Shown: positions 1 through 7,491 of the stretch, piece after piece | How positions within the stretch are numbered: the first letter of the stretch is position 1 | How the letters are laid out: the number at the start of each line of letters is the position of its first letter | Assembly (NCBI GenBank): GCA_030731855.1 | Contig: JANQTG010000077.1 | Coordinates: 1-32,065, forward strand | DNA: 32,065 nucleotides | Origin: Cellulophaga sp. | GTDB taxonomy: Bacteria; Bacteroidota; Bacteroidia; Flavobacteriales; Flavobacteriaceae | Reading direction: 5' to 3' | Position numbers and translations under genes: made by a program | The notes under the pieces: generated by a model | Seen by the model: only the letters and a program-made list of their open reading frames with translations | Database searches by the model: none | Told to the model about the DNA's origin: nothing

Positions 1-240
1 CGCGATGGCAGTACTGGAGTTGATTTCGGAATTTGGAAGAGCATCTCCCCTGCTTCACTTTCTTGCCCTTTAGATGTACATTCTGGCAATGTCGCGCGGA
101 AATTAAAGCTCTTAACACGAAAACAAAACGATGCGAAAGCCTTAGCAGAACTCGATAAAAGCATACGTAAATTAGACCCAATAGACCCCGTAAAATACGA
201 TTTTGCGTTATTTGGATTAGGGGTTTTTGAGAAGTTTTAG
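1..240 (+). CDS. TIGR02757 (DUF2400) family protein, C-terminal 79 residues
   Basis: The first 240 bases are an open frame from base 1 to a TAG stop, so the gene enters from the left and its start is outside the window. The visible part reads DFGIWKSISP, PLDVHSGNVARKL, then KLDPIDPVKYDFALFGLG near the end. This PLDVH...VAR...DPxDPVKYDFALFGLG arrangement is the characteristic C-terminus of the TIGR02757/DUF2400 family, which is widespread in Bacteroidota and has no firmly established function that I know of. No terminator hairpin is visible in the 66 bases downstream. The family call is fairly secure; a biochemical role is not inferred. Confidence 0.85.
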   Translation, partial: RDGSTGVDFGIWKSISPASLSCPLDVHSGNVARKLKLLTRKQNDAKALAELDKSIRKLDPIDPVKYDFALFGLGVFEKF

Positions 241-306
241 ACCTTAAATTTTTTACATAATGTAACAAAACTGCTTTTTCTTCACTAATACGGTAAACCA
301 TTTAGT

Positions 307-576
307 ATGAGCGGAGCTGGACACATGTTACACGCGATTAAATCATTAAACGCTAACCGGAAGCTTTTAAAGAAAAGAACTATACGTCATAAAAGCGATT
401 TTAATAGAAAAATTGATACTGATAAGCCAATTTTCAAAAAATCGACTCCAGAACAAATGAGAGTCATCAGAAAAAAGATTAAAAATTATAAAAAGACAGA
501 TCGGCAAATCAACATTTTAGTATTCTTTCTAATCCTTTTATTATTATTTCTTCTATTTAGCACAGTCATACTTTAA
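307..576 (+). CDS. small basic protein with C-terminal membrane anchor
   Basis: An 89-residue protein of unknown function. Residues 1 to about 66 are strongly basic (many Lys and Arg, few hydrophobics). The last 20 or so residues (INILVFFLILLLLFLLFSTV) form one transmembrane helix, so it is a tail-anchored topology with the basic part probably cytoplasmic. The N-terminal MSGAGHMLHAIKSLNANR stretch resembles a short conserved hypothetical family of flavobacteria that I recognise only by look. It lies 66 bp after the TIGR02757 gene and 35 bp before the next membrane protein on the same strand, so cotranscription is plausible. No promoter motif is evident. Function is not assigned. Confidence 0.75.
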   Translation: MSGAGHMLHAIKSLNANRKLLKKRTIRHKSDFNRKIDTDKPIFKKSTPEQMRVIRKKIKNYKKTDRQINILVFFLILLLLFLLFSTVIL

Positions 577-611
577 AAATGTAGTATTTTGGTAGTAAAA
601 TAATTTCTTTT

Positions 612-1052
612 ATGCATTTAAAAACCTTAACACTTATACATTACGCACTTCTTTTTGGTTTAGTTGCCTTTGCTGCTATTAGTTATTTTTATGGAGTTGG
701 CTTTGTTGGTCAGTTTGAAGTTCAAGGAGATCCTTTTATCTATATAATCCCAATGGTTGCTATGCTTGGATATTTTGGCAGTAAAATACTTTTCAAAAAA
801 CAATTAGAAACCATTGAGAAATCAGATTCATTAGCTTCAAAATTAGCAAAATACCAAACTGCATCCATAGTAAAATACGCGTTGATTGAGGGGCCAACCA
901 TACTTGCATTAGTTATTTTTATGGGTAACGGCTATACCTTATATTTTAGTATTGCAATTTGTCTTGTACTCTATTTAGCAGTTCAAAGACCCACTAAAGA
1001 TAAATTGATACAAGATTTAGATTTAAACACTACTGAACAGCGAGAACTATAA
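612..1052 (+). CDS. hypothetical four-helix integral membrane protein
   Basis: A 146-residue protein with four predicted membrane segments: about residues 9-29, 42-60, 85-105 and 108-126. The loop of about residues 61-85 between helices 2 and 3 is polar (KKQLETIEKSDSLASKLAKYQ) and the C-terminal 18 residues are charged. No catalytic or binding motif is visible. Small four-helix hypothetical proteins of this kind are common in flavobacteria; some resemble half of a larger transporter, but nothing here supports transport. The gene sits 35 bp after the preceding small membrane protein and 32 bp before the SGNH hydrolase, all on one strand, so the three may form an operon. Function unknown. Confidence 0.75.
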   Translation: MHLKTLTLIHYALLFGLVAFAAISYFYGVGFVGQFEVQGDPFIYIIPMVAMLGYFGSKILFKKQLETIEKSDSLASKLAKYQTASIVKYALIEGPTILALVIFMGNGYTLYFSIAICLVLYLAVQRPTKDKLIQDLDLNTTEQREL

Positions 1053-1084
1053 GGGGTATTTTCCGTTTATTAAATAGGATACCG

Positions 1085-1774
1085 ATGAAAAAACTATTAC
1101 TAAAAATTTCTAGTCTATTTTTAATGATGACCGCAACAGCACAAAGTCAAGATTGGCCTAATTTTGAGCGCTTTAGAGCTGCCAATGAAAAGTTAGGTTT
1201 ACCTACTGAAAACGAAAAAAGAGTCGTTTTTATGGGAAATTCTATTACTCAAGGATGGATAGAATATGGAAACCCTGAACTTTTTAGTAAAAACTCTTAT
1301 GTAAACAGAGGCATTAGTGGACAAACCACACCACAGATGTTAGTCCGTTTTAGAGTAGACGTTATTGCTTTACAACCCAAAGTTGTCATTATTTTAGCAG
1401 GCATTAATGATATTGCGGGCAATACAGGACCGTCTACTTTAGAAATGATTCAAGATAATTTAATTTCCATGGTTCAATTAGCGCAAGCGAACAATATAAA
1501 AGTGATACTATCTTCTATTTTACCAGCCAACAAATTTAATTGGCGACCAGAAGTTAATCCGGCTGATAAAGTTATTGAAATGAATGTCTTTATTAAGAAA
1601 TATGCCGAAACGCATAATTGCATTTATATTGATTATTATACACCGATGGTAGATAATGAAAAGGGTTTAAAAGTAGCATATTCCGAAGATGGTGTACATC
1701 CAAATATAAAAGGATATGCTGTAATGACACCTTTGGTTCAAGAAGCTATTAAAGAAGCCCTTAAAGACCATTAG
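1085..1774 (+). CDS. secreted SGNH/GDSL-family hydrolase
   Basis: A 229-residue protein with an N-terminal signal peptide (about residues 1-21; MKKLLLKISSLFLMMTATAQ). It carries the four SGNH blocks in order: GNSIT with the nucleophile Ser53, Gly in RGISGQ (about 76-79), GIND with Asn108, and DGVHPN with Asp202 and His205. These form the Ser-Asp-His triad and oxyanion hole of SGNH esterases, which remove acyl groups from lipids or sugars. The exported form and the adjacent glycosyltransferase suggest a carbohydrate or envelope O-acyl substrate, but that is inference. Length fits single-domain acylhydrolases. The next gene starts 19 bp downstream, consistent with one transcript. All key residues are present, so it should be active. 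Confidence 0.9.
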   Translation: MKKLLLKISSLFLMMTATAQSQDWPNFERFRAANEKLGLPTENEKRVVFMGNSITQGWIEYGNPELFSKNSYVNRGISGQTTPQMLVRFRVDVIALQPKVVIILAGINDIAGNTGPSTLEMIQDNLISMVQLAQANNIKVILSSILPANKFNWRPEVNPADKVIEMNVFIKKYAETHNCIYIDYYTPMVDNEKGLKVAYSEDGVHPNIKGYAVMTPLVQEAIKEALKDH

Positions 1775-1793
1775 CTTAACTTATAGTTTACCT

Positions 1794-2801
1794 ATGCAAA
1801 ACCCTTTAGTAAGTATTATAATTCCCTTTAAAAATACTGAAGACTATATAGAAGCGTGTTTTACATCTATTCTAAAACAAACCTACACCAATTTTGAAGT
1901 GTTAGCGGTAAACGATAATTCGTCTGATGCGAGTGCTAATATTGTTCAAAGAATTACAACAAAAGATAGTAGATTTAAAATATTAAATAACAAAGGCTCA
2001 GGAATTATCAGCGCCTTGCAACTAGCTTATTCAAAAGCTTCGGGTGATATGATCACCAGAATGGATTCTGATGATTTGATGACCGCTAACAAGTTGCAAG
2101 TTATGGTTACCAATCTTTTAGATTATGGGAAAGGGCATCTAGCGCTTGGCAAAGTGAATTATTTTGCTGAAAATGGAATTAACAATGGGTATGCGAGCTA
2201 TGAAAAATGGCTTAACGATTTAACGGAAAAAGCTGCAAATTATACGGAAATCTATAAAGAATGTGTAATTCCGTCGCCCTGTTGGATGGTCTATAAAACA
2301 GATTTTGACTTGTGCGGTGGTTTTAACCCAAATACCTATCCAGAAGATTACGATTTAGCCTTTCGTTTTTACAAAATTGGCCTGAAATGTATTCCTAGTA
2401 CTGAAGTTTTACACTTATGGCGCGACTATAATACCAGAACATCAAGAACCAGTGAGCACTATGCTGAGAATAATTTTTTAGAGTTAAAAATAAAGTATTT
2501 CTTAAGATTAGAGCATCAAATTGATAAAGAGATTGTGATTTGGGGTGCAGGAAAGAAAGGAAAAAAAATAGCACAATTACTAATTGAAAAAAAACTGAAT
2601 TTTGAATGGGTTTGCGATAACCCTAAAAAAATAGGAAAACATATTTACGACGTTGAAATGCACTCTTTCAAAGTTTTAAAAAATAGGTTAAATACACAAA
2701 TAATTATTACAGTTGCTAACAAAGAAGAACAAAAAAGTATTAAAAATTTCTTGCAAAAAGAATCGAAAATAGCCAATGAAGAATATTTTTTCTTCTGTTA
2801 G
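1794..2801 (+). CDS. GT2 glycosyltransferase with extra C-terminal Rossmann-like domain
   Basis: A 335-residue cytoplasmic protein. Residues 1-215 are a GT-A fold family 2 transferase: N-terminal VSIIIPFKN, the nucleotide-sugar and metal motif MDSDD at 90-94, and PEDYDL with the likely acidic catalytic pair at 183-184, followed by HLWR. Residues about 245-335 form a second module starting EIVIWGAGKKGK (glycine-rich loop at 250-257) with alternating strands and helices, resembling the small nucleotide-binding domain fused to some sugar transferases. Such enzymes move a sugar from a nucleotide donor to a surface glycan or lipid carrier. Donor and acceptor cannot be read from sequence. It follows the SGNH hydrolase by 19 bp. 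Family call strong; substrate unknown. Confidence 0.9.
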   Translation: MQNPLVSIIIPFKNTEDYIEACFTSILKQTYTNFEVLAVNDNSSDASANIVQRITTKDSRFKILNNKGSGIISALQLAYSKASGDMITRMDSDDLMTANKLQVMVTNLLDYGKGHLALGKVNYFAENGINNGYASYEKWLNDLTEKAANYTEIYKECVIPSPCWMVYKTDFDLCGGFNPNTYPEDYDLAFRFYKIGLKCIPSTEVLHLWRDYNTRTSRTSEHYAENNFLELKIKYFLRLEHQIDKEIVIWGAGKKGKKIAQLLIEKKLNFEWVCDNPKKIGKHIYDVEMHSFKVLKNRLNTQIIITVANKEEQKSIKNFLQKESKIANEEYFFFC

Positions 2802-2872
2802 GTAAATTATCTCCAAAACCCTTAAATGCTTAGATTTCGCTCAATAAAAGCGTGAAGAGCTAATCAAAAAAA

Positions 2873-3223
2873 ATGCCTAAAAAACAATATCGAGTATATG
2901 TGATTGAGTTATCGAAGCGGGTTTTTACACAAAACACGAAATTTCGATTGGCCAATCCGCAATTTAATGGTGTTTTAGAGTGTTTGTATGTTGGTATGAC
3001 GAGTAAAACACCAAAAGAACGTTTCGAACAGCATAAAACAGGCTATATTAATAAAAAAGGACATAAATTATCGGCTAATATTGTACAAAAATATGGCAGT
3101 TATTTACGGCCAAGTTTATATAACCATATTCCTGCGATGGACACCAGAGCAGAGGCCTTAGCGATGGAAGAAAAATTAGCACTAGAATTACGAAGAAAAA
3201 AATACGCTGTTTGGTTTAACTAG
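2873..3223 (+). CDS. GIY-YIG-like small protein
   Basis: A 116-residue protein. The N-terminus reads YRVYVIELSK, then after about 25 residues CLYVGMTSKTPKERFEQHKTGY, then AEALAMEEKLALELR. This matches the order of a divergent GIY-YIG nuclease core: the two tyrosine strands (here VYVIE and LYVGM), the Arg of the helix (ERFEQH) and a later Glu. The long insert between the two strands is unusual. Similar bacterial proteins are often mislabelled ribose-5-phosphate isomerase. Whether it cuts DNA is not shown. It stands 71 bp after the glycosyltransferase and is followed by a repeat-containing gap. There is no partner gene that would suggest a restriction or mobile element. Confidence 0.6.
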   Translation: MPKKQYRVYVIELSKRVFTQNTKFRLANPQFNGVLECLYVGMTSKTPKERFEQHKTGYINKKGHKLSANIVQKYGSYLRPSLYNHIPAMDTRAEALAMEEKLALELRRKKYAVWFN

Positions 3224-3280
3224 TGAAACTTAATTTTTAAAAACTGTTCAGCTATAGATTCAAAGTTATAAATTAAAACT

Positions 3281-3322
3281 GCTTGTCTAGCAGGCAGGCT
3301 AATCCCGCTTTTTCAGCGGGAT
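3281..3322 (+). repeat. double-hairpin intergenic element, copy 1
   Basis: The gene-free stretch 3224-3503 holds two adjacent hairpins. The first is imperfect (GCTTG 3281-3285 with CAGGC 3291-3295, one G-T pair). The second is perfect: ATCCCGCT (3302-3309), loop TTTTC, AGCGGGAT (3315-3322). The same layout, a CAGG-type hairpin, a short linker and a GCTTTTC-type hairpin, recurs at 16485-16521 with a different stem sequence. There is no T-tract directly after, so it is not a standard terminator. It looks like a dispersed palindromic repeat. Nothing gene-like is seen in the gap. Confidence 0.6.
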
Positions 3323-3404
3323 CTCTAATGTAATACCATCTCTAGTCAATTTTCTAGTACTCTTTTTTAGCGGAAATAGTCAAGATTTCGAAAACACCCC
3401 TATA

Positions 3405-3420
3405 GTTCCCTAAAGGGAAC
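3405..3420. repeat. short inverted repeat GTTCCC-TAAA-GGGAAC
   Basis: A six-base-pair perfect hairpin with a TAAA loop lies between the double-hairpin element and the next gene. It is about 60 bp upstream of a -7 element. It may be a relic of an interspersed palindrome or a weak operator. Its role is not clear from sequence alone. Confidence 0.4.
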
Positions 3421-3478
3421 AATTAAAAAAACCTTATTTAGTAGTTCATACATCATCTAATTCAATACATTTTTTAAG

Positions 3479-3486
3479 TATATTTG
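3479..3486 (+). promoter_or_regulatory. Bacteroidota -7 element TATATTTG
   Basis: TATATTTG matches the TAnnTTTG -7 consensus of the Bacteroidota primary sigma factor. It lies 17 bases before ATG 3504 and overlaps a GTG codon at 3486 that would otherwise give a longer reading frame, so it argues for ATG 3504 as the true start. No good TTG -33 box sits at the usual distance. Confidence 0.5.
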
Positions 3487-3503
3487 TGAAACAAAACAGC
3501 GGA

Positions 3504-5420
3504 ATGCAATTTAAACATCCAGAACTTCTTTGGGCATTATTACTACTTCTTATACCTGTTATTGTTCATCTTTTTCAATTACGTCGCTTTAAAAAAACAG
3601 CTTTTACCAACGTTAAAATGCTGCAAAAAGTAATTTCAGAATCACAAAAAAGTAAATCGATAAAAAAATGGCTTTTATTAGCTACAAGATTACTTTTATT
3701 TACCGCTTTAATACTAGCATTTGCACAACCTTTTTTCGCTAATAAAACAGCATTACAAGAAAAAGAAACCGTTATTTATATCGATAATTCTTTTAGTATG
3801 CAGGCAAAAAATGGTGCGGCCTCTTTATTTGAAAATGCGATTCAAGAAGTATTAAAAAATGTACCATCAGACCAACAAATAAGCGTTTTTACAAATTCAA
3901 AAACGTTTAAAAATACGACACTTAAAGCCATTCAAAATTCTATTTTATCCTTAGAATATACTGAGAATCAGCTATCAATAAATGAAATTGAATTAAAAGC
4001 CAACACTCTATTTAGCAGAAGCGAAAACACACTAAAAAATTTAATTGTTATTTCAGATTTTCAAAAAACAAATGCCAATGCAATATTTTCTGAAAATACA
4101 ACCATCCAAGTTTACTTGGCAAAACAAACAGCAGATAAACTTTTAAATGTTGCTATTGATAGTGTTTACGTGACTACTGAAAATGAAGAAAACCTAGGAC
4201 TAATAGCACTTATATCGTCTAATGAAGTTATTGAAAGCACACCAATCGCGATATTTGATAACGATAAATTAATAGCGAAGACATCCGCAGTTTTTGATGA
4301 AAACAAAAAAGCTGAACTTAGCTTCTCTCTTCCGGCTAATGAGACTATTTTAGGAAGAATTTCTCTAAACGATGCTGGACTAGATTATGACAATCAATTT
4401 TATTTTACCTTAAATAAAAAAGACAAGATAAAAGTACTTGCTATTGGCGAAGATACCGACTTTTTAAAGCGAATTTTTACGAATGATGAGTTCGATTACC
4501 AGGATATAGTCCTTAAAAATTTGAATTACAGCAGTATCGAGAATCAAAATGTGATTGTTTTAAACAGCTTAGACCTTATTCCCGAATCACTGCAACAAGC
4601 ATTGTTCTCATTCCACCGAGACAAAGGAGTACTTGTTATCATTCCCAATGCTAAAAGTACTATTGAATCGTACAATTCGTTTTTGAAAAATTTCAATACG
4701 TCTATAAAACAAGTTTTTAAGTATAGTCAAGAAATTACGAACATTAATTACAATCATCCGCTTTATAAAAATGTATTCGAACGAAAAGTAACAAATTTTC
4801 AATACCCAACGGTTACTAATTTTTGGCAATACAAAACAAATTTGTCGCCGATACTTTCTTTCCCCGATAATACTCCATTTTTGGCAGGTGAAAACGGCTT
4901 TTATCTTTTTTCATCCTCGTTAAACCCCGAAAGTAGTACTTTTAAAAGTTCTCCATTAATTGTTCCTACTTTTTATAAAATGGGTCTTGAAAGCTTGGTA
5001 CAAGAACAACTTTATACGACTATAGGTAACGCGCTTAATTTGGCTTTACCTGTGAAATTAGAGAAAGATGCTATTTTGAAAATCACTAAAAATGATTTCG
5101 AATTTATACCACAACAACAGCCTTTTACTAATAAAGCGATACTGAACTTTAGCGAAAATCCAAAAGAAGACGGCACGTACGCGATTAAAAATAAAGAGAA
5201 TACGCTAAAGCATATAAGTTTTAATTACCCAAGATCAGAAAGCGACTTAATCTTTTTAGATCTAAATACGCTTAATGCTAAAACCCAAGAAACCTCCATT
5301 AGCGCCTTATTCAATATCTTAGAGAGCGACAATTCCATAAACGAACTATGGAAATGGTTTGTAATTTTGGCGGTAGTCTTTGCACTAATAGAAATAGGAA
5401 TTCAAAAATATTTTAAATGA
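3504..5420 (+). CDS. BatA-like VWA-domain membrane protein
   Basis: About 638 residues from ATG 3504. The first 90 residues (MQFKHPELLWALLLLLIPVI, then FKKTAFTNVKML, then a second helix LLLATRLLLFTALILAFAQP) are the BatA/aerotolerance N-terminal double membrane region. A VWA domain follows, starting VIYIDNSFSMQ: the DxSxS metal site is intact. A large extracytoplasmic region leads to a last helix (LWKWFVILAVVFALIEIGI) near the C-terminus. Proteins of this architecture in Bacteroidota are inner-membrane and have no settled role; the label aerotolerance regulator is historical. The stop overlaps the next start by 4 bp (ATGA), implying translational coupling with the dihydroorotase-like gene. 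An upstream GTG at 3486 is rejected because it lies in the -7 box. Confidence 0.88.
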   Translation: MQFKHPELLWALLLLLIPVIVHLFQLRRFKKTAFTNVKMLQKVISESQKSKSIKKWLLLATRLLLFTALILAFAQPFFANKTALQEKETVIYIDNSFSMQAKNGAASLFENAIQEVLKNVPSDQQISVFTNSKTFKNTTLKAIQNSILSLEYTENQLSINEIELKANTLFSRSENTLKNLIVISDFQKTNANAIFSENTTIQVYLAKQTADKLLNVAIDSVYVTTENEENLGLIALISSNEVIESTPIAIFDNDKLIAKTSAVFDENKKAELSFSLPANETILGRISLNDAGLDYDNQFYFTLNKKDKIKVLAIGEDTDFLKRIFTNDEFDYQDIVLKNLNYSSIENQNVIVLNSLDLIPESLQQALFSFHRDKGVLVIIPNAKSTIESYNSFLKNFNTSIKQVFKYSQEITNINYNHPLYKNVFERKVTNFQYPTVTNFWQYKTNLSPILSFPDNTPFLAGENGFYLFSSSLNPESSTFKSSPLIVPTFYKMGLESLVQEQLYTTIGNALNLALPVKLEKDAILKITKNDFEFIPQQQPFTNKAILNFSENPKEDGTYAIKNKENTLKHISFNYPRSESDLIFLDLNTLNAKTQETSISALFNILESDNSINELWKWFVILAVVFALIEIGIQKYFK

Positions 5421-6670
5421 ACATACTTTTAAAAGCGGCAAAAATAATAGATGCCACAAATACGGCACTTCATCTTAAAAAAAGAGACATTTTTATTAAA
5501 AATGGAATTATAGAAGCTATTGGAATCAATTTAGAAGTAGAAAAGAAAACCAACATAATTGAGTTTGATAATTTACATGTTTCTATCGGTTGGTTCGATA
5601 GCAGCGTTGCCTTTGGAGAACCAGGCCATGAAGAGCGAGAAACTATTGAAAACGGACTATTTACTGCTGGCAAAAGCGGGTTTACAGATATCATTCTAAA
5701 TCCGAATACAAACCCACTACCCGACTCTAGTTCTGATATTGTTTTTCTAAAAAAGACTTCAGAAAATAGTGCTACTAAATTACATCCTTTAGGTGCTTTA
5801 ACCGTAAAATCAGATGGGCAAGCTTTAGCCGAGCTTTTTGATATGAAAAATGCAGGAGCTGTTGGTTTTAGTGATTTTAAACATCCTATAAAAAATAGTA
5901 ACTTACTTAAAATAGCACTGCAATACGCTCAAGGATTTGATGCATTGGTGTACTCTTTTCCGTTGGATGCTCAAATTGCTGGAAAAGGTATTGTTAATGA
6001 AGAAAAAACAGCTACCACTTTAGGTTTAAAAGGAATTCCTGCACTAGCCGAAGAATTACAAATCGCAAGAGATTTATTTATTTTAGAATATACAGGTGGA
6101 AAATTACATATTCCTACCATTTCTACCAGTAACGCAGTTAAACAAGTTGCTGCTGCAAAGAAAAAAGGCTTAAATGTGAGTTGTAGTGTAGCCATTCATA
6201 ATTTATATTTTACCGACGAACGTTTAGAAGAATTTGATACTAATTTTAAAGTAATGCCACCATTACGTACCAAAAGTGATACAAAAGCTTTGATAAAAGG
6301 TTTAACGGACGGTACTATAGATTTTGTAACAAGTGACCATATACCGCTAGATTCAGAAGAAAAAATAATAGAATTTGACAACGCTGGTTATGGTACTATT
6401 GGTTTAGAAAGTGCTTTCGGCATAATGAATCAGTTATTCGATTTAGAAACGACTATTGCCTTATTAACAAAAGGTAGAGAACGCTATGGTTTGTTATCGC
6501 CACAAATAGCTGTTGGAGAAAAAGCCTGTTTAACCCTATTTAACCCTGAAACGGCTTATGTTTTTACAAAAGAAACTATCTTATCGACAAGTAAAAACAG
6601 CGCTTTTATAGGTGAAAAATTAAAAGGAAAAGTTTACGGGGTCGTTTCTAACTATGAAATACTATTTTAA
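5417..6670 (+). CDS. dihydroorotase-like protein, probably non-catalytic
   Basis: A 417-residue amidohydrolase-fold protein closest to type I dihydroorotase (pyrimidine synthesis, carbamoyl-aspartate to dihydroorotate). Conserved framework is clear: FGEPGHEERETIENG, FTDIILNPNTNPLPD, KVMPPLRTKSD and DFVTSDHIPLDSEEK. However, the metal-binding HxH of the DxHVHLREPG motif is replaced (FDSSVAFGEPG), the loop equivalent to AHCED reads SFPLD, and the HVST histidine is replaced (IPTIST). Only the SDH aspartate region remains. That pattern matches inactive dihydroorotase homologues, some of which serve as structural partners of aspartate transcarbamoylase. It overlaps the BatA-like gene by 4 bp. A catalytic pyrC should exist elsewhere in the genome; a role in pyrimidine synthesis here is inference. 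Confidence 0.85.
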   Translation: MNILLKAAKIIDATNTALHLKKRDIFIKNGIIEAIGINLEVEKKTNIIEFDNLHVSIGWFDSSVAFGEPGHEERETIENGLFTAGKSGFTDIILNPNTNPLPDSSSDIVFLKKTSENSATKLHPLGALTVKSDGQALAELFDMKNAGAVGFSDFKHPIKNSNLLKIALQYAQGFDALVYSFPLDAQIAGKGIVNEEKTATTLGLKGIPALAEELQIARDLFILEYTGGKLHIPTISTSNAVKQVAAAKKKGLNVSCSVAIHNLYFTDERLEEFDTNFKVMPPLRTKSDTKALIKGLTDGTIDFVTSDHIPLDSEEKIIEFDNAGYGTIGLESAFGIMNQLFDLETTIALLTKGRERYGLLSPQIAVGEKACLTLFNPETAYVFTKETILSTSKNSAFIGEKLKGKVYGVVSNYEILF

Positions 6671-6841
6671 CTACTATTCGATTTTGCTCACATATTAAAC
6701 TTAACCATTAATCTTGCAAAAAAAAAGATTTTATAAATTTCGTTTCCGCATGGTTCACTTTTCTAATATGCTGAATATAAAATAAGAAAAATGACTGTTA
6801 ATTAATACTATTTGAGAAAATAAGCGCACTAAAAAATTCAT

Positions 6842-6875
6842 AAAAAGGCTTAAAAATATTTGAAGCCTTTTTTTT
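6842..6875 (+). terminator. rho-independent terminator after the dihydroorotase-like gene
   Basis: AAAAAGGCTT (6842-6851) pairs perfectly with AAGCCTTTTT (6863-6872) across an 11-base loop, and the T-run continues to 6875. The arms are A- and T-rich at the ends, so it could stop transcription both ways. The T-run runs straight into the -33 TTG of the next promoter. Confidence 0.8.
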
Positions 6876-6904
6876 GTACATTAACCGTAGTAATCCTAAA
6901 TTTG
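6874..6904 (+). promoter_or_regulatory. promoter TTG-N20-TAAATTTG
   Basis: TTG at 6874-6876, 20 bases, then TAAATTTG at 6897-6904: both boxes match the Bacteroidota TTG...TAnnTTTG promoter with near-consensus spacing. The expected transcription start is about 4 bases after the -7 box, that is at or next to ATG 6909, so the message would be nearly leaderless. Confidence 0.7.
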
Positions 6905-6908
6905 AGGT

Positions 6909-7226
6909 ATGGAGAAACAAGACAAAAAAATAGCGATTATTTCCTATTTTACTATTATTGGTGCTATAATTGCCATTAGCATGAACAATGAACCAAAACA
7001 TGATTTTGCCCGTTTTCATACAAGACAGGCCTTTGGTTTACATTTAATTTTTCACGCATTTGCCTTATTTTTAAGTCAGTGGTTTAATCAATATGCCTGG
7101 TACGGACTTTATGTTTTTTATCTAGTACTTTGGGGCTATGGCTTCACTGGTGCTCTTAATTACAAAAAACAAGAAATGCCTATTGTAGGGCCACTTTTTC
7201 AAAAATGGTTTACGTTTATTCAGTAG
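6909..7226 (+). CDS. DUF4870/Tic20-like small membrane protein
   Basis: A 105-residue protein with about three membrane helices (residues 8-26, 43-60, 65-85). The hallmark is FARFHTRQAFGLHL after the first helix, the FHxRQAxGL signature of DUF4870-type proteins, distantly related to Tic20. Their function is unknown; a role in membrane homeostasis is sometimes guessed. The preceding AIISYFTIIGAIIAISMNNE also fits the family, which supports the first ATG rather than an internal one. It has its own promoter directly behind a terminator and so is transcribed alone or with the following esterase. The 3' flank carries a period-8 repeat array. Confidence 0.8.
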   Translation: MEKQDKKIAIISYFTIIGAIIAISMNNEPKHDFARFHTRQAFGLHLIFHAFALFLSQWFNQYAWYGLYVFYLVLWGYGFTGALNYKKQEMPIVGPLFQKWFTFIQ

Positions 7227-7248
7227 TTTCTTAGTGTAAAAATATAGC

Positions 7249-7288
7249 AATGTGATAATGTAACAATTTACCAATGTATTAATTGGAA
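7249..7288. repeat. period-8 AATGTANN array, copy A
   Basis: Five consecutive 8-base units begin with AAT: AATGTGAT, AATGTAAC, AATTTACC, AATGTATT, AATTGGAA. It lies 23 bp after a plus-strand stop codon. The 7227-7491 gap also contains a 7-bp inverted repeat (AGCGAGT 7306-7312 with ACTCGCT 7345-7351) and a CACTATTT array. Nothing gene-like is visible in that gap. Confidence 0.7.
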
Positions 7289-7437
7289 AACTTGCCGATC
7301 CGACGAGCGAGTTTGTAAAGGTGTTGACTTGAAAATCATAAACCACTCGCTATTTAACTAAATTTACTACACATTTAGACCAATTAACTTTAAACAATTT
7401 TTCTAAACTTTTAACCTAATAAACTCCTAAACCATTT

Positions 7438-7486
7438 CACTAACTCACTATTTCACTTTTTTCACTATTTCACTATTTCACTATTT
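7438..7486. repeat. CACTATTT minisatellite directly upstream of an esterase start
   Basis: Six units of about 8 bases (CACTAACT, CACTATTT, CACTTTTTT, then CACTATTT three times) end 5 bases before ATG 7492. Three units are identical, so slippage is possible. An in-frame TAA at 7441-7443 keeps the array outside the coding frame, so length change would alter only the leader. Confidence 0.75.
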
Positions 7487-7491
7487 CAAAC

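Noticed and set aside
3486-3503. GTG-initiated six-residue extension of the BatA-like protein
   Set aside because: The GTG overlaps the -7 box TATATTTG, and the family begins at MQFKHPELLW.
7122-7346. 74-aa minus-strand frame over the end of the DUF4870-type gene
   Set aside because: Overlaps a supported gene and a repeat array; no recognisable domain.
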